From the NCBI GenBank assembly GCA_027489065.1, contig JAIYAM010000008.1, positions 57,898-121,897 on the forward strand: a stretch of DNA of 64,000 nt. The letters are read 5' to 3'. A model generated the notes under the pieces. It had not been told where the DNA came from and made no database searches. It was given only the letters and a program-made list of their open reading frames with translations. Positions within the stretch are counted from its first letter, which is position 1. Each line of letters begins with the position of its first letter. A program made the position numbers and the translations under genes. This DNA comes from Erythrobacteraceae bacterium. Lineage in GTDB: Bacteria > Pseudomonadota > Alphaproteobacteria > Sphingomonadales > Sphingomonadaceae. Below are positions 18,631 to 27,608 of the stretch, one piece after another.

Positions 18631-20195
18631 CGGCGGTTCCGCAGCTCGATCGCATCAGCGACTATGTGTCATTCTATGCCGGGCAGGACCCGGATCGTCC
18701 GGCTGCCGTTTCAGGTGACCGGCGGCTCAGTTACGGCGAACTCGACGCCGCGGTGCGTTCCTATGCCCGGGCGATGGTCGCGCAAGGCCTGACAAAGGGG
18801 GACCGCGTCGCCACGTTGGCGCCGCCAGGACCCGACTATCTGATCACCTTCCTCGCGGCGATTTCGGTCGGTGCGATCTGGATCGGGCTCAACCCCGTCT
18901 ACCAGCTGCGCGAGCTGCTGGTCGTGCTGCGCGATTCCACTCCCTGCATGATGTTTGCGCGCACCCGGATCAACGCGCGCTCCTTTGCCTCCGAGATCGC
19001 GGGGATCGCCGCCGAGATCGCCTCGATCCGCGTGATCGTCGGCATGGATGGACAGGTTCCGGGCACGACTGCGGTCGACGAGTTCCTGGCGCAGGGGGAG
19101 CGGGTCTCCGATGCGGACTTCGCCGCGGCGCGCGACAGTGCGGCGCCAGGCGACGCGTGCCTGATCGTCTACACCTCGGGGAGCACGGGAACGCCGAAGG
19201 GTGCGGTGCTCAGCCACCGGGCCCTCGTCGGCACGAGCACCGAGCAGAACCGGATCTGGCCGGTCGCGGACCTGCGCACGCTCAATTACTTCCCGATCAA
19301 CCATGTCGGCTGCGTTTCCGACGTGACATGCCCGACCCTGACCGCCGGCGGCTGCATCGTCTTCCTCGAGAAATACGATACCGCCGAGAGCCTGCGCCTG
19401 ATCGCGCAAGAGCGGGTCACGTGCCTGCTCAGCGTCCCCAGTGTCTACCAGATGCAGCTCGACCATCCCGATTTCGATCCGCAGGCGCTGTCATCGGTCG
19501 AACTGATCATCTGGGAGGGCGCCGCCATGCCGCGCGAGATGATCGTGCGCCTGCTCGGCTGGTGCGACCGGCTCGCCACCAATTACAGCCTGACGGAATC
19601 GGTCGGCGCGGTGACCGTGCTACCGCCGACGGCGGACGTGGACGTGCTGGGCGGATCGGTCGGATTCCCGAATGCCGGCGTCGAGGTGCGGCTGGTCGAT
19701 CTCGACGGAAACGTGGTCGTCGGTGCGGGGGAAGGCGAGATCCAGTCGCGCAGCGACTTTAACATGCTGGGATACTGGAACAACCCGCAAGCGACTGCCG
19801 ACACGATCGGGTACGGCTGGCTGCGCACCGGTGACCTTGCAGCCCGGGCCGAGGATGGCAGCTATCGCATCGTCGGCCGCATCAAGGAGATGTACAAGTC
19901 GGGCGGCTACAACGTCTACCCGCGGGAAGTCGAAGTGGTGCTCGAATCGATCCCGGGCGTTTCGCTCGCCGCAGTGATCGGAGTGACCGATCCCTTGTGG
20001 CAGGAAGTGGGTGTCGCATTCGTCATCGCAGACGAGACCGTCGATGCAGACATGATCATCGACCACTGCCGCACCCGGCTTGCGAACTACAAGATTCCCA
20101 AGCGGGTTTTCGTGCGTGCGGATCTGCCCCTTCTCCCGATCGGCAAGGTCGACAAGTCGGCGCTCCGCCAAGAGTATGCCGAGGCCAGCCGGTAG
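18627..20195 (+). CDS. AMP-dependent acyl-CoA synthetase (ligase)
   Basis: About 522 residues of the ANL adenylating family. It shows LIVYTSGSTGTPKGAVLSH (A3, phosphate-binding), the A5 region NYSLTES, YGWLRTGDLA (A7) and the C-terminal LLPIGKVDKSALR with the A10 catalytic lysine, so all core motifs are intact. It would activate a carboxylic acid to its CoA thioester for the neighbouring MaoC enzyme. The most economical start is GTG at 18627 inside the MaoC stop codon; an ATG at 18603 would add 8 residues. The substrate cannot be read from sequence. Confidence 0.92.
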   Translation: MTAVPQLDRISDYVSFYAGQDPDRPAAVSGDRRLSYGELDAAVRSYARAMVAQGLTKGDRVATLAPPGPDYLITFLAAISVGAIWIGLNPVYQLRELLVVLRDSTPCMMFARTRINARSFASEIAGIAAEIASIRVIVGMDGQVPGTTAVDEFLAQGERVSDADFAAARDSAAPGDACLIVYTSGSTGTPKGAVLSHRALVGTSTEQNRIWPVADLRTLNYFPINHVGCVSDVTCPTLTAGGCIVFLEKYDTAESLRLIAQERVTCLLSVPSVYQMQLDHPDFDPQALSSVELIIWEGAAMPREMIVRLLGWCDRLATNYSLTESVGAVTVLPPTADVDVLGGSVGFPNAGVEVRLVDLDGNVVVGAGEGEIQSRSDFNMLGYWNNPQATADTIGYGWLRTGDLAARAEDGSYRIVGRIKEMYKSGGYNVYPREVEVVLESIPGVSLAAVIGVTDPLWQEVGVAFVIADETVDADMIIDHCRTRLANYKIPKRVFVRADLPLLPIGKVDKSALRQEYAEASR

Positions 20196-20304
20196 GTCAC
20201 CGGAACGCCTGCCATCGCCGCAGAAGCCCTTCGGTGTTTCTGCTCCCCCGCCCGACCCTGAGCGAAACTCAAAACTGGTCGGATTGAGCAAAAATCGATT
20301 GGCC

Positions 20305-20326
20305 TTGACAAAATACATCACTGTAT
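20305..20326 (+). promoter_or_regulatory. Promoter element and operator C (TTGACA, then ATACA-TCAC-TGTAT)
   Basis: A consensus -35 hexamer TTGACA at 20305-20310 is followed directly by the perfect inverted repeat ATACA-TCAC-TGTAT at 20313-20326 and then GTTTAGC. It lies 38 bp upstream of the TonB receptor ATG. A repressor bound here would sit in the spacer next to the -35 hexamer. Confidence 0.75.
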
Positions 20327-20363
20327 GTTTAGCTGCGCACATTGATCTGGGAAGGGGAAACCA

Positions 20364-22601
20364 ATGAACAAGTGGCTGGTAAGTTGCGCGATCGGCGCCA
20401 TCGCGACGGCAAGTCCGAGTGTTGCACAAACCTCTGACAATACGACAGAAACAGCCCAGCCCTCGGCGGGTCTGAACGAAATCGTCGTCACCGCCAACAA
20501 GCGTGAAGAGCGGCTTCAGGACGTTGCCGCATCTATCTCGGTGCTGAGCGGCGAGGACCTCGAGAAGGCCGCAGCGGTGCAATTCTCGCAATACTTCGAC
20601 AAGGTGCCCGGCCTTGCAGCTGTCGTCGGAGCCGCTCCCGGCCGCCTGATCGTTTCGCTGCGCGGGATCTCCACCGGCGTGTCGCAGACCAACGCCGCAG
20701 TCGGCTTCTACATCGGCGAAGTGCCGTTCGGCTCTGCCGGCGGCCTCGCGATCGGCGGGACCTTCGGGGCCGACCCGAACACCTTCGACGTGCAGCGGGT
20801 CGAGGTGCTCAAGGGTCCGCAGGGGACGCTCTATGGTGCCAGCACTCTCGGCGGCCTGATCAAGACGGTCTACAATCCGGCCAAGATCGGCAAGCTCGAG
20901 GCGCGGGTGGTTGCCGACGCCAACACCGTGAGGTTCGGCGGCGAAGGCTATTCCGGCAACGCCATGATCAACCTGCCGGTCGGGGATGATTTCGCGATCC
21001 GTTCGACCTTCAGCTACCGGCGGGACGCGGGCTTCGTCGACAATGTCGTGCCCACCAACCGCAGGAACAACCAGAACACCCAGGACGCGATCGGCGGCCG
21101 TATCACGGCGCTCTATGCGCCCGACTCCCCGTTCAGCTTCGAGCTGACCGGGATCTATCAGGAGGTCGACTCGAACGGCCTCAACGAGGTCGATGTTGAC
21201 GAGACGACCCTTCGTCCGATCATCGGAGACCTGAAGACGGCGGCCAACCGCATTCAGCCCAACGCGAAGCTGAAGTACCAGATCTACAGCGCGAAGCTGG
21301 ACTACGACTTCGGCGGCGCCGCGCTGACCAGCGTTTCGAGCTTCGGCAAGTACCGGATGCGGCAGCTGGCCGATGAATCGATCCAGTTGCCCATCGGCCT
21401 GATCATCCCGTTCGGCACGAGCAATGGCCTTGAAAACTACACGCAGGAATTGCGGCTCGGTTCGACCGACAGCAACGCCACCTTCCAGTGGCTCGGCGGT
21501 CTCTTCTACACCCGTCAGGATAGCGACTGGACCATCGACAGCCGGGCGCTCAACCCGACGACGTTTGCACCCACGCCGCTGCTGCTCGCGGACTTCGACG
21601 GGACGATCCGCTACACCGAAGTCGCCGGCTTCCTGAACGGCACTTTCAAGGTCACCGACAAGCTGAGCCTGAACGGCGGTGCGCGGCTGAGCGAGAACCG
21701 TCAGCGCTTTGCCTATACCCGCGCCGGCGCGCTGTTCGCCGGGGCCGGTGCAAATTCGCAGGGCAAAGACAAGGACGCCGTGTGGACCTATTCCGCAGCG
21801 ATCGAATACCGGCCTGATTCGCGCACGCTTCTCTATGTGAAGACGGCGAACGGCTATCGTCCGGGCGGACCGCAGGTGTCGAGCCTGCCGGGCCTGCCGG
21901 AGAGCTTCGCGCCGGACACGACGAAGAACTATGAAGCGGGTGCCAAGTTCGACAGCGATGACCGCAAGCTCTCGCTCGAGGCCAACGTCTTCTACATCGA
22001 CTGGAGCGACATCCAGCTGCTCCAGACCGTCACGTTGGTCGTCAACGGCTCCACCTTGCGCCGCTCGCTGATTGCGAACGCCGGTTCCGCAAGCAGCAAG
22101 GGCTTTGATTTCGCCGCGCGCTACAGCCCCACGCCGGCGCTGACCTTCGGGCTCACCGGGGGCTACACCGATGCCCAGCTGGAAGACAATGCTCCGGGCC
22201 TCGGCGGAAGCGCGGGTGAGCGCATTCCCTATACGCCGCGCTTCCAGCTGTCGGGGACGGTCGATTACGAGATCGATCTCGGCGAGGACCGCTCGCTCGC
22301 TCTGGGCGCTGCGGCACGGCATGTCGGTAACCGGACGACCTACTTCTCGGGCCTTCCGGGCGGCGATCCGGGCGGCAACGTCAACGCGCTGATGCCGTCC
22401 TACAACATCATCGATCTGCGCGCGGCGCTCACGCTCGGCAGCTTCGAGATTGCTGCGCGCATCACCAACCTGACCGACAAGCGTGCGATCCTCTCGGCCG
22501 TGAGCAAGGGCACCGACGCGGTAACCGGTGCATTCACCAGCGCCCAGGCGGCGGTGGCCCAGCCGCGCACGTTCGGCGTCACGATCAGCAAGAGCTTCTG
22601 A
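20364..22601 (+). CDS. TonB-dependent outer membrane receptor
   Basis: A 745-residue outer membrane receptor. It has a signal peptide (MNKWLVSCAIGAIATASPSVAQ), a Ton-box-like EIVVTA near residue 37, a plug domain (VAASISVLSGEDLEKAAAVQFSQYFDKVPGL, VEVLKGPQGTLYGASTLGG) and a beta-barrel ending in TFGVTISKSF with terminal Phe. No N-terminal STN signalling extension is present. The GLIKTVYNPAKIG form of the plug end is typical of sphingomonad receptors for complex organics rather than siderophores. Operator C lies 38 bp upstream, tying the receptor to the island's regulon as the likely outer-membrane importer. AAGGGGAAA is the ribosome binding site. Confidence 0.95.
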   Translation: MNKWLVSCAIGAIATASPSVAQTSDNTTETAQPSAGLNEIVVTANKREERLQDVAASISVLSGEDLEKAAAVQFSQYFDKVPGLAAVVGAAPGRLIVSLRGISTGVSQTNAAVGFYIGEVPFGSAGGLAIGGTFGADPNTFDVQRVEVLKGPQGTLYGASTLGGLIKTVYNPAKIGKLEARVVADANTVRFGGEGYSGNAMINLPVGDDFAIRSTFSYRRDAGFVDNVVPTNRRNNQNTQDAIGGRITALYAPDSPFSFELTGIYQEVDSNGLNEVDVDETTLRPIIGDLKTAANRIQPNAKLKYQIYSAKLDYDFGGAALTSVSSFGKYRMRQLADESIQLPIGLIIPFGTSNGLENYTQELRLGSTDSNATFQWLGGLFYTRQDSDWTIDSRALNPTTFAPTPLLLADFDGTIRYTEVAGFLNGTFKVTDKLSLNGGARLSENRQRFAYTRAGALFAGAGANSQGKDKDAVWTYSAAIEYRPDSRTLLYVKTANGYRPGGPQVSSLPGLPESFAPDTTKNYEAGAKFDSDDRKLSLEANVFYIDWSDIQLLQTVTLVVNGSTLRRSLIANAGSASSKGFDFAARYSPTPALTFGLTGGYTDAQLEDNAPGLGGSAGERIPYTPRFQLSGTVDYEIDLGEDRSLALGAAARHVGNRTTYFSGLPGGDPGGNVNALMPSYNIIDLRAALTLGSFEIAARITNLTDKRAILSAVSKGTDAVTGAFTSAQAAVAQPRTFGVTISKSF

Positions 22602-22646
22602 TCGCTAGCCCTTCGCTCGATCGGTGCCAGAACGACCAATGCCCCT

Positions 22647-22680
22647 GCTGCCCGCGAGACGACAGTGTCTCGCGGGCAGC
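22647..22680. terminator. 14-bp perfect hairpin downstream of the TonB receptor
   Basis: GCTGCCCGCGAGAC (22647-22660), a 6-nt loop and GTCTCGCGGGCAGC (22667-22680) form a perfect stem. It starts 45 bp after the receptor stop and ends 58 bp before the oxidoreductase start. No T run follows, so it may only partly terminate and could lower expression of the downstream gene relative to the receptor. Confidence 0.55.
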
Positions 22681-22738
22681 CTTAGGGTTGCCAGGTGCCG
22701 GTTAACGAGCGCAGGGTGACGCCTGCAAAGAGGTTCTT

Positions 22739-25700
22739 GTGGAAGTCAGTCTCGACGACAAATGGACGCAGACCGATGGCCGGGTCGTGATCACCGGCAC
22801 GCAGGCGATCGGCCGCGTCCTGCTTTTGCAGAAGCAGATCGATGCGCGGGCCGGCCTCAACACGGCAGGCTACATCACTGGCTATCGGGGATCGCCGCTT
22901 GGCAATGTCGACACCATGCTGTGGTCGATCGGAGAGCGGCTGCGTGCGAGCGACATCGTCTTCCAGCCGGGTCTGAACGAGGATATCGCCGCCACCGCGC
23001 TGCGGGGCACGCAGCAGATCGAGGCTGTGGGCGGCGCGCGCTATGACGGTGTGTTTGCGGCCTGGTACGCCAAGGGACCGGGCGTTGACCGCGCCGGCGA
23101 CGCCTTCAAGCACGGCAATGTCGCGGGCACCCATCGCAACGGCGGGGTGGTGCTGTTCTATGGCGACGATCACGCGGGAAAGTCCTCGACGGTCGCCCAT
23201 GCCAGCGAGGCGGCGGTCGCGGCGAGCCTGATCCCGTCGCTCTATCCGGCCGATGTCGGCGAAGTGCTGACCTTCGGGCTGATGGCCTATGCGCTGTCGC
23301 GCTACAGCGGGCTATGGATAGCGGTGAAGTGCGTCAACGAAGTGGCCGAGCAGACGGCGACGGTCGATCTGCGGTTCGGCGACTTCGCGCCCGTTCGGCC
23401 CGACCGCGCCGAGGGCGTTGCGGTAGCAGTCAACATCAGGCCGGGCAGTCCATACAATCCCCTCGGCGATGAACGCGTGGTCGTCGATCAGCGCTTACCG
23501 CTCGTGCATGCCTTCGTCCGCGCCAACGGCCTTGACCGGACCATGTTCAGGGCGGCCGAAGCGAAGCTCGGGATCGTTGCTGCGGGAAAGTCCTTCAACG
23601 ATGTGCGGGCCGCGCTGGCCCTGCTCGGCCTGCCGGATGAAGCGGCCGCGCGCGCGGGCGTGTCGCTCTACAAGCCGGGGTGTATCTGGCCGCTCGAACC
23701 GCAAGGGCTGACCGATTTCGCGGTGGGCCACCAGGTGCTTCTCGTGGTCGAGGAGAAGCGCTCCTTCATCGAGATGCAGGCCGCGCAGATCCTGGTGAAC
23801 CGGGCGGACAGGCCGCTGCTCGTCGGGAAGCAGGACGAGGCCGGTCAACCGCTCCTTTCCGCCGTCGATCCATTCGATCCGGTCATGCTGGCAGAGGTGA
23901 TCGCTACGCAGCTCGACCGGTTCGGCTGCCTGCCGCCCGAAGCCGCAGCGCCGCTTGCCCGCATCCGGCAGCAGCAAGGCGAAGGGCCGGCGCGGGGCCC
24001 GGCCCCCAAGCGCGCCCCGTATTTCTGCTCGGGATGCCCGCACAACCGGTCCACCCGCGTTCCTGATGGCAGCATCAGCATGACCGGCATAGGGTGCCAC
24101 ACCATGGCCAATTTCGTGCGCCCCGATGTCGCCTTGCTGCCGACGCAGATGGGCGGCGAAGGCGGAAACTGGCTCGGCCTCGCGCCGTTCACCGATACCC
24201 CGCACATCTTTCAGAACATGGGCGACGGGACCTATTACCACTCTGGCCTGCTGGCCATCCGCGCTGCCGTCGCGGCCAAGGTGAACATCACCTACAAGAT
24301 CCTCTACAATGATGCCGTGGCGATGACGGGAGGCCAGCCGGTCGACGGTCCGATCTCTGTCGCCGAGATCGCGAGGCAGGTGCTTGCCGAGGGCGTGGGG
24401 CACGTTGTCCTCCTCAGCGACGATCCGTCCCGCCATGCCCGCACGGACTTTCCGGAAGCGGTGGAGATCGGGCACCGTGATGTTCTCGACGAGGTGCAAC
24501 GACGTCTGCGCGAAACGCCCGGCTGCACGGTCATCATCTACGAACAGACCTGCGCGGCGGAGAAGCGGCGGCGGCGCAAGCGGGGCACGTTCCCGGATCC
24601 GGCCAAGCGGCTGTTCATCGCCAAATCGGTCTGCGAAAACTGCGGCGACTGTTCCGAGCAGTCCACCTGCGTGAGCCTGACACCGGTCCCCACCGAGTTC
24701 GGAGCCAAGCGGGCCATCGACCAGTCGAGCTGCAACAAGGACTACAGCTGCATCGACGGCTTCTGCCCGTCCTTCGTGACGATCGAGGGCGCAGCCCCGC
24801 GCAAACCGGCCGGCGTCGAGGTGGACGCGAGCCTGATCGCCGCGCTCCCCGCCCCCGAGCGCGCGCCCGTGGGTGACGGGTTCAACATCATCATCGCCGG
24901 TATCGGCGGCACCGGCGTCGTCACGGTGGGCGCGCTGCTGGGCATGGCGGCGCATATCGATGGCCTCGCGATGTCGTCCTTCGACATGACCGGGCTGAGC
25001 CAGAAGAACGGCGCGGTGTTCAGCCACCTGCGCATCGCCCGGAGCCCTCGCGAGATCACCACCCAGCGGATCGCCTGCGGTCAGGCCGATCTGATGATCG
25101 CCTTCGATGCGGTCGCCGCCGTCTCTCCCGAAGCGCTCGATACCCTGGCGCAGGGCAGGACCCATGTGGTCGTGAACGCCGATGTCGCCACGACGGTAGC
25201 GTTCCAGTTCGACCGCGACTTTGCGCTCGACGCGGCCGCGCTCATCAATGAGCTCCGCCGGTCTGCGGGCGAAGGGTCGGTCGATACGGTCGCGGCGACG
25301 GCCATTGCCACGAAGCTGCTGGGCGACAGCATCGGCGCCAACCTGTTCGTCGTCGGCTTCCTCGCCCAGCGCGGGATGCTGCCGCTGAGCATATCGGCTA
25401 TCGAGCGCGCGATCGCGCTCAACGGCGTGGCGACAGGCTTCAACTGGCGTGCCTTTGCCTTCGGGCGCCTGTTCGCAGTCGAGCCGGACCGGTTGCTCGA
25501 GGGCGCTTCTTCGGAGCAGGACAGGGCCGCGCCCATGGCTCTGGACGAGCTGATCGCGCACCGCGCCCATCATCTCGCCGCCTATCAGGACGAACGGCTC
25601 GCCGAGCGGTATCGCGCCCTTGTGAGCCGGGTGCGACAGGCCGAGCAGGCGCTCGTCCCGGGCAGCGACGCGATGGCCCTAGCAGTGGGCAAGACCTACG

Positions 25701-26227
25701 CAAGATTGCTCGCCTACAAGGACGAATACGAAGTGGCGCGGCTCCTCTCCGCACCCGCGCTGCGCGAGGAGATCGCGCAGGCCTTCGAGCCAAACGCACG
25801 CCTGTCGTTCAATCTGGCGCCGCCGCTCCTCGCCAAGAAGGGGAGGAACGGGCGTCCCGCCAAACGCGCTTTCGGCCCGTGGATCCTGCCGTGTTTCGCG
25901 CTGCTCGCCCGGTTCAAGAGCCTGCGCGGGACGTGGGCCGATCCCTTCGGCCACACCGGCGAGCGCCGCATGGAGCGCGCTTTGATCGCCGAATACGAGG
26001 CGCTGGTGGAAAGGGTGATGGGCGCCGTTACGAAGGACAATGTCGCCGAAGCGGCACGGCTCCTCGGGATGGCGGATGCCATCCGCGGGTTCGGGCCGGT
26101 CAAGGAGGCTTCAGTGGCGCGCTATAGGGAGGCGCTGGAGGCGGCAGAGGATGCCTTCCTCAACCCTCCGCCGCGCGCCCCGATGGCTGGCGATACGGCG
26201 CCCGCGGGCATGGTGCTGGCGGGATAG
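22739..26227 (+). CDS. Fused indolepyruvate ferredoxin oxidoreductase family protein
   Basis: A single 1162-residue chain of the 2-oxoacid:ferredoxin oxidoreductase superfamily, indolepyruvate type. Order: a pyrimidine-type domain at the N terminus (GYRGSPLGNVDTMLW), a thiamine-diphosphate-binding domain (GIGCHTMANF, MGGEGGNWLG, QNMGDGTYYHSG), a cysteine-rich Fe-S segment from residue 632 (CENCGDCSEQSTC, then CNKDYSCIDGFCP), a gamma-type domain (IIIAGIGGTGVVTVGALLG) and a C-terminal extension of the DUF6537 kind. It oxidatively decarboxylates aryl or branched 2-oxoacids to acyl-CoA. GTG at 22739 has an AAAGAGG ribosome binding site. No operator precedes it directly, so it may depend on the TonB promoter. 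Confidence 0.92.
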   Translation: MEVSLDDKWTQTDGRVVITGTQAIGRVLLLQKQIDARAGLNTAGYITGYRGSPLGNVDTMLWSIGERLRASDIVFQPGLNEDIAATALRGTQQIEAVGGARYDGVFAAWYAKGPGVDRAGDAFKHGNVAGTHRNGGVVLFYGDDHAGKSSTVAHASEAAVAASLIPSLYPADVGEVLTFGLMAYALSRYSGLWIAVKCVNEVAEQTATVDLRFGDFAPVRPDRAEGVAVAVNIRPGSPYNPLGDERVVVDQRLPLVHAFVRANGLDRTMFRAAEAKLGIVAAGKSFNDVRAALALLGLPDEAAARAGVSLYKPGCIWPLEPQGLTDFAVGHQVLLVVEEKRSFIEMQAAQILVNRADRPLLVGKQDEAGQPLLSAVDPFDPVMLAEVIATQLDRFGCLPPEAAAPLARIRQQQGEGPARGPAPKRAPYFCSGCPHNRSTRVPDGSISMTGIGCHTMANFVRPDVALLPTQMGGEGGNWLGLAPFTDTPHIFQNMGDGTYYHSGLLAIRAAVAAKVNITYKILYNDAVAMTGGQPVDGPISVAEIARQVLAEGVGHVVLLSDDPSRHARTDFPEAVEIGHRDVLDEVQRRLRETPGCTVIIYEQTCAAEKRRRRKRGTFPDPAKRLFIAKSVCENCGDCSEQSTCVSLTPVPTEFGAKRAIDQSSCNKDYSCIDGFCPSFVTIEGAAPRKPAGVEVDASLIAALPAPERAPVGDGFNIIIAGIGGTGVVTVGALLGMAAHIDGLAMSSFDMTGLSQKNGAVFSHLRIARSPREITTQRIACGQADLMIAFDAVAAVSPEALDTLAQGRTHVVVNADVATTVAFQFDRDFALDAAALINELRRSAGEGSVDTVAATAIATKLLGDSIGANLFVVGFLAQRGMLPLSISAIERAIALNGVATGFNWRAFAFGRLFAVEPDRLLEGASSEQDRAAPMALDELIAHRAHHLAAYQDERLAERYRALVSRVRQAEQALVPGSDAMALAVGKTYARLLAYKDEYEVARLLSAPALREEIAQAFEPNARLSFNLAPPLLAKKGRNGRPAKRAFGPWILPCFALLARFKSLRGTWADPFGHTGERRMERALIAEYEALVERVMGAVTKDNVAEAARLLGMADAIRGFGPVKEASVARYREALEAAEDAFLNPPPRAPMAGDTAPAGMVLAG

Positions 26228-26271
26228 GGAAGGCGCGCCTCACCGCCTGAACGGGCACTTTCTCTTCCGCG

Positions 26272-27111
26272 TCAGGCGAAGACGACTGTCTTGCTCGCGT
26301 TGGGAAGAACGCGCTTTTCGGCGACGAGGCGGACGGCGCGGGCGAGGACGCGGGCTTCGATGTCCTGCCCGATCCGCACCAGCGTATCGGGCGAACTGGC
26401 GTGCGATACGCGTTCGACATCCTGCTCGATGATCGGGCCTTCGTCGAGGTCGGTGGTCACGAAATGGGCCGTCGCGCCGATGATCTTGACCCCCCGCGCA
26501 TAGGCCTGGTGATAGGGCTTGGCGCCCTTGAAGCTCGGCAGGAAGCTGTGGTGGATGTTGATGCAGCGCCAGCTCCATGCGGCGCTCAGCTCGTCCGACA
26601 GGATCTGCATGTAGCGCGCCAGCACGACGAGGTCGGCATCCGCGCCGAGGCGCATCAGCTCGGCTTCCTGCGCGGCCCTCGTCTGAGCGGTGACGGGCAG
26701 GTGGTGATAGGCGATCCCGTGCCATTCGCAGATCGATCGCATGTCGTCGTGGTTGGAGAACACGCCGATAATGTCGACCGGCAGGATTCCGGTACGCCAG
26801 CGATGCAGCAGGTCGTTGAGGCAGTGGCCGAACTTCGACACGCCGATCAGGACCTTGGGGCGGTGGTCGGCATCGCTGATCGCCCAGTTCATCGCGAAAC
26901 GATCGGCCACCGGGGCGAAGCGCGCCTCGATCTCTGCTTTCGCCAGATCGGCGCTGAATGCGATGCGCAGGAAGAAGCTCCCGGTGTCCGGGTCACCATG
27001 CTGCTGGCTTTCGAGGATGAAGCCGCCGGCTTCGGCCAGACAGGTGGTCACCGCGGCGCTGATGCCGGGCGCATCGTGACAGATCGTCGTCAGAATGTAG
27101 CGGGTGGTCAT
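26272..27111 (-). CDS. purU: Formyltetrahydrofolate deformylase
   Basis: Hydrolyses 10-formyl-THF to formate and THF. The 279-residue protein has an N-terminal ACT domain (TTICHDAPGISAAVTTCLAE) and a C-terminal formyltransferase-fold domain with INIHHSFLPSFKGAKPYHQAYARGVKIIGATAHFV, containing the family's catalytic His and later Asp (TTDLDEGPIIEQ). Its ATG overlaps the soxG stop (ATGA), making it the fifth gene of soxBDAG-purU. In sarcosine oxidase operons purU frees THF after methyl groups have entered the folate pool as methylene- and then formyl-THF. It is convergent with the oxidoreductase gene, 44 bp apart. Confidence 0.95.
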   Translation of the reverse strand: MTTRYILTTICHDAPGISAAVTTCLAEAGGFILESQQHGDPDTGSFFLRIAFSADLAKAEIEARFAPVADRFAMNWAISDADHRPKVLIGVSKFGHCLNDLLHRWRTGILPVDIIGVFSNHDDMRSICEWHGIAYHHLPVTAQTRAAQEAELMRLGADADLVVLARYMQILSDELSAAWSWRCINIHHSFLPSFKGAKPYHQAYARGVKIIGATAHFVTTDLDEGPIIEQDVERVSHASSPDTLVRIGQDIEARVLARAVRLVAEKRVLPNASKTVVFA

Positions 27112-27608
27112 GCCGCAAGATCCAGATAGCGCCGCATGTGCCGCGCATAGCTCCTGTCGAAGATCATCCGTACTCCCCCCATGTCGAGCCCCGCCAGCAC
27201 GACCGCAATGCCCGCCAGCCTTGTCCGCGCGGTCCGACCTGGCTCGAAGCAGGCGATGCCGAGGCCGGTCAGCCTGCTCAGGACCTGAGTCGCATCTTTC
27301 AGATCGAGCACGATCAGCGCGTCGCTCACCTCGATGGCATATCCGCCCGCGGTCGTCACGCGTGCTGCTGCGGCATCGGCATCGGCTTCAGGGTGGATGA
27401 GCAGCCAGTCGCCCGGGCCGATGGCGAGTGCGCTCGGAGTCGCATGGCCGCAATCGGGCAGGCCGAGCGCCTTGGCGCCTTCCTCGCTTTCGCCTGCAAA
27501 CTTGACGCGGAACAGGCGGAAACCTTCAACCGGCCGCGCGGCGATGGCCGCCCCGTCCCAGGTCACCTCGCTGCCATGCATCGAAGGCCATGCCGCAAGA
27601 TCAGCCAT
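27108..27608 (-). CDS. soxG: Sarcosine oxidase gamma subunit
   Basis: A 166-residue protein matching the small, poorly conserved gamma subunit of heterotetrameric sarcosine oxidase, which resembles the GcvT fold. Visible family-like segments are GPGDWLLIHPEAD and FDRSYARHMRRYLDLA at the C terminus. Identification rests partly on position: it starts 8 bp inside the end of soxA (ATG at 27608) and ends in an ATGA overlap with purU, exactly where soxG sits in other soxBDAG operons. Confidence 0.85.
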   Translation of the reverse strand: MADLAAWPSMHGSEVTWDGAAIAARPVEGFRLFRVKFAGESEEGAKALGLPDCGHATPSALAIGPGDWLLIHPEADADAAAARVTTAGGYAIEVSDALIVLDLKDATQVLSRLTGLGIACFEPGRTARTRLAGIAVVLAGLDMGGVRMIFDRSYARHMRRYLDLAA

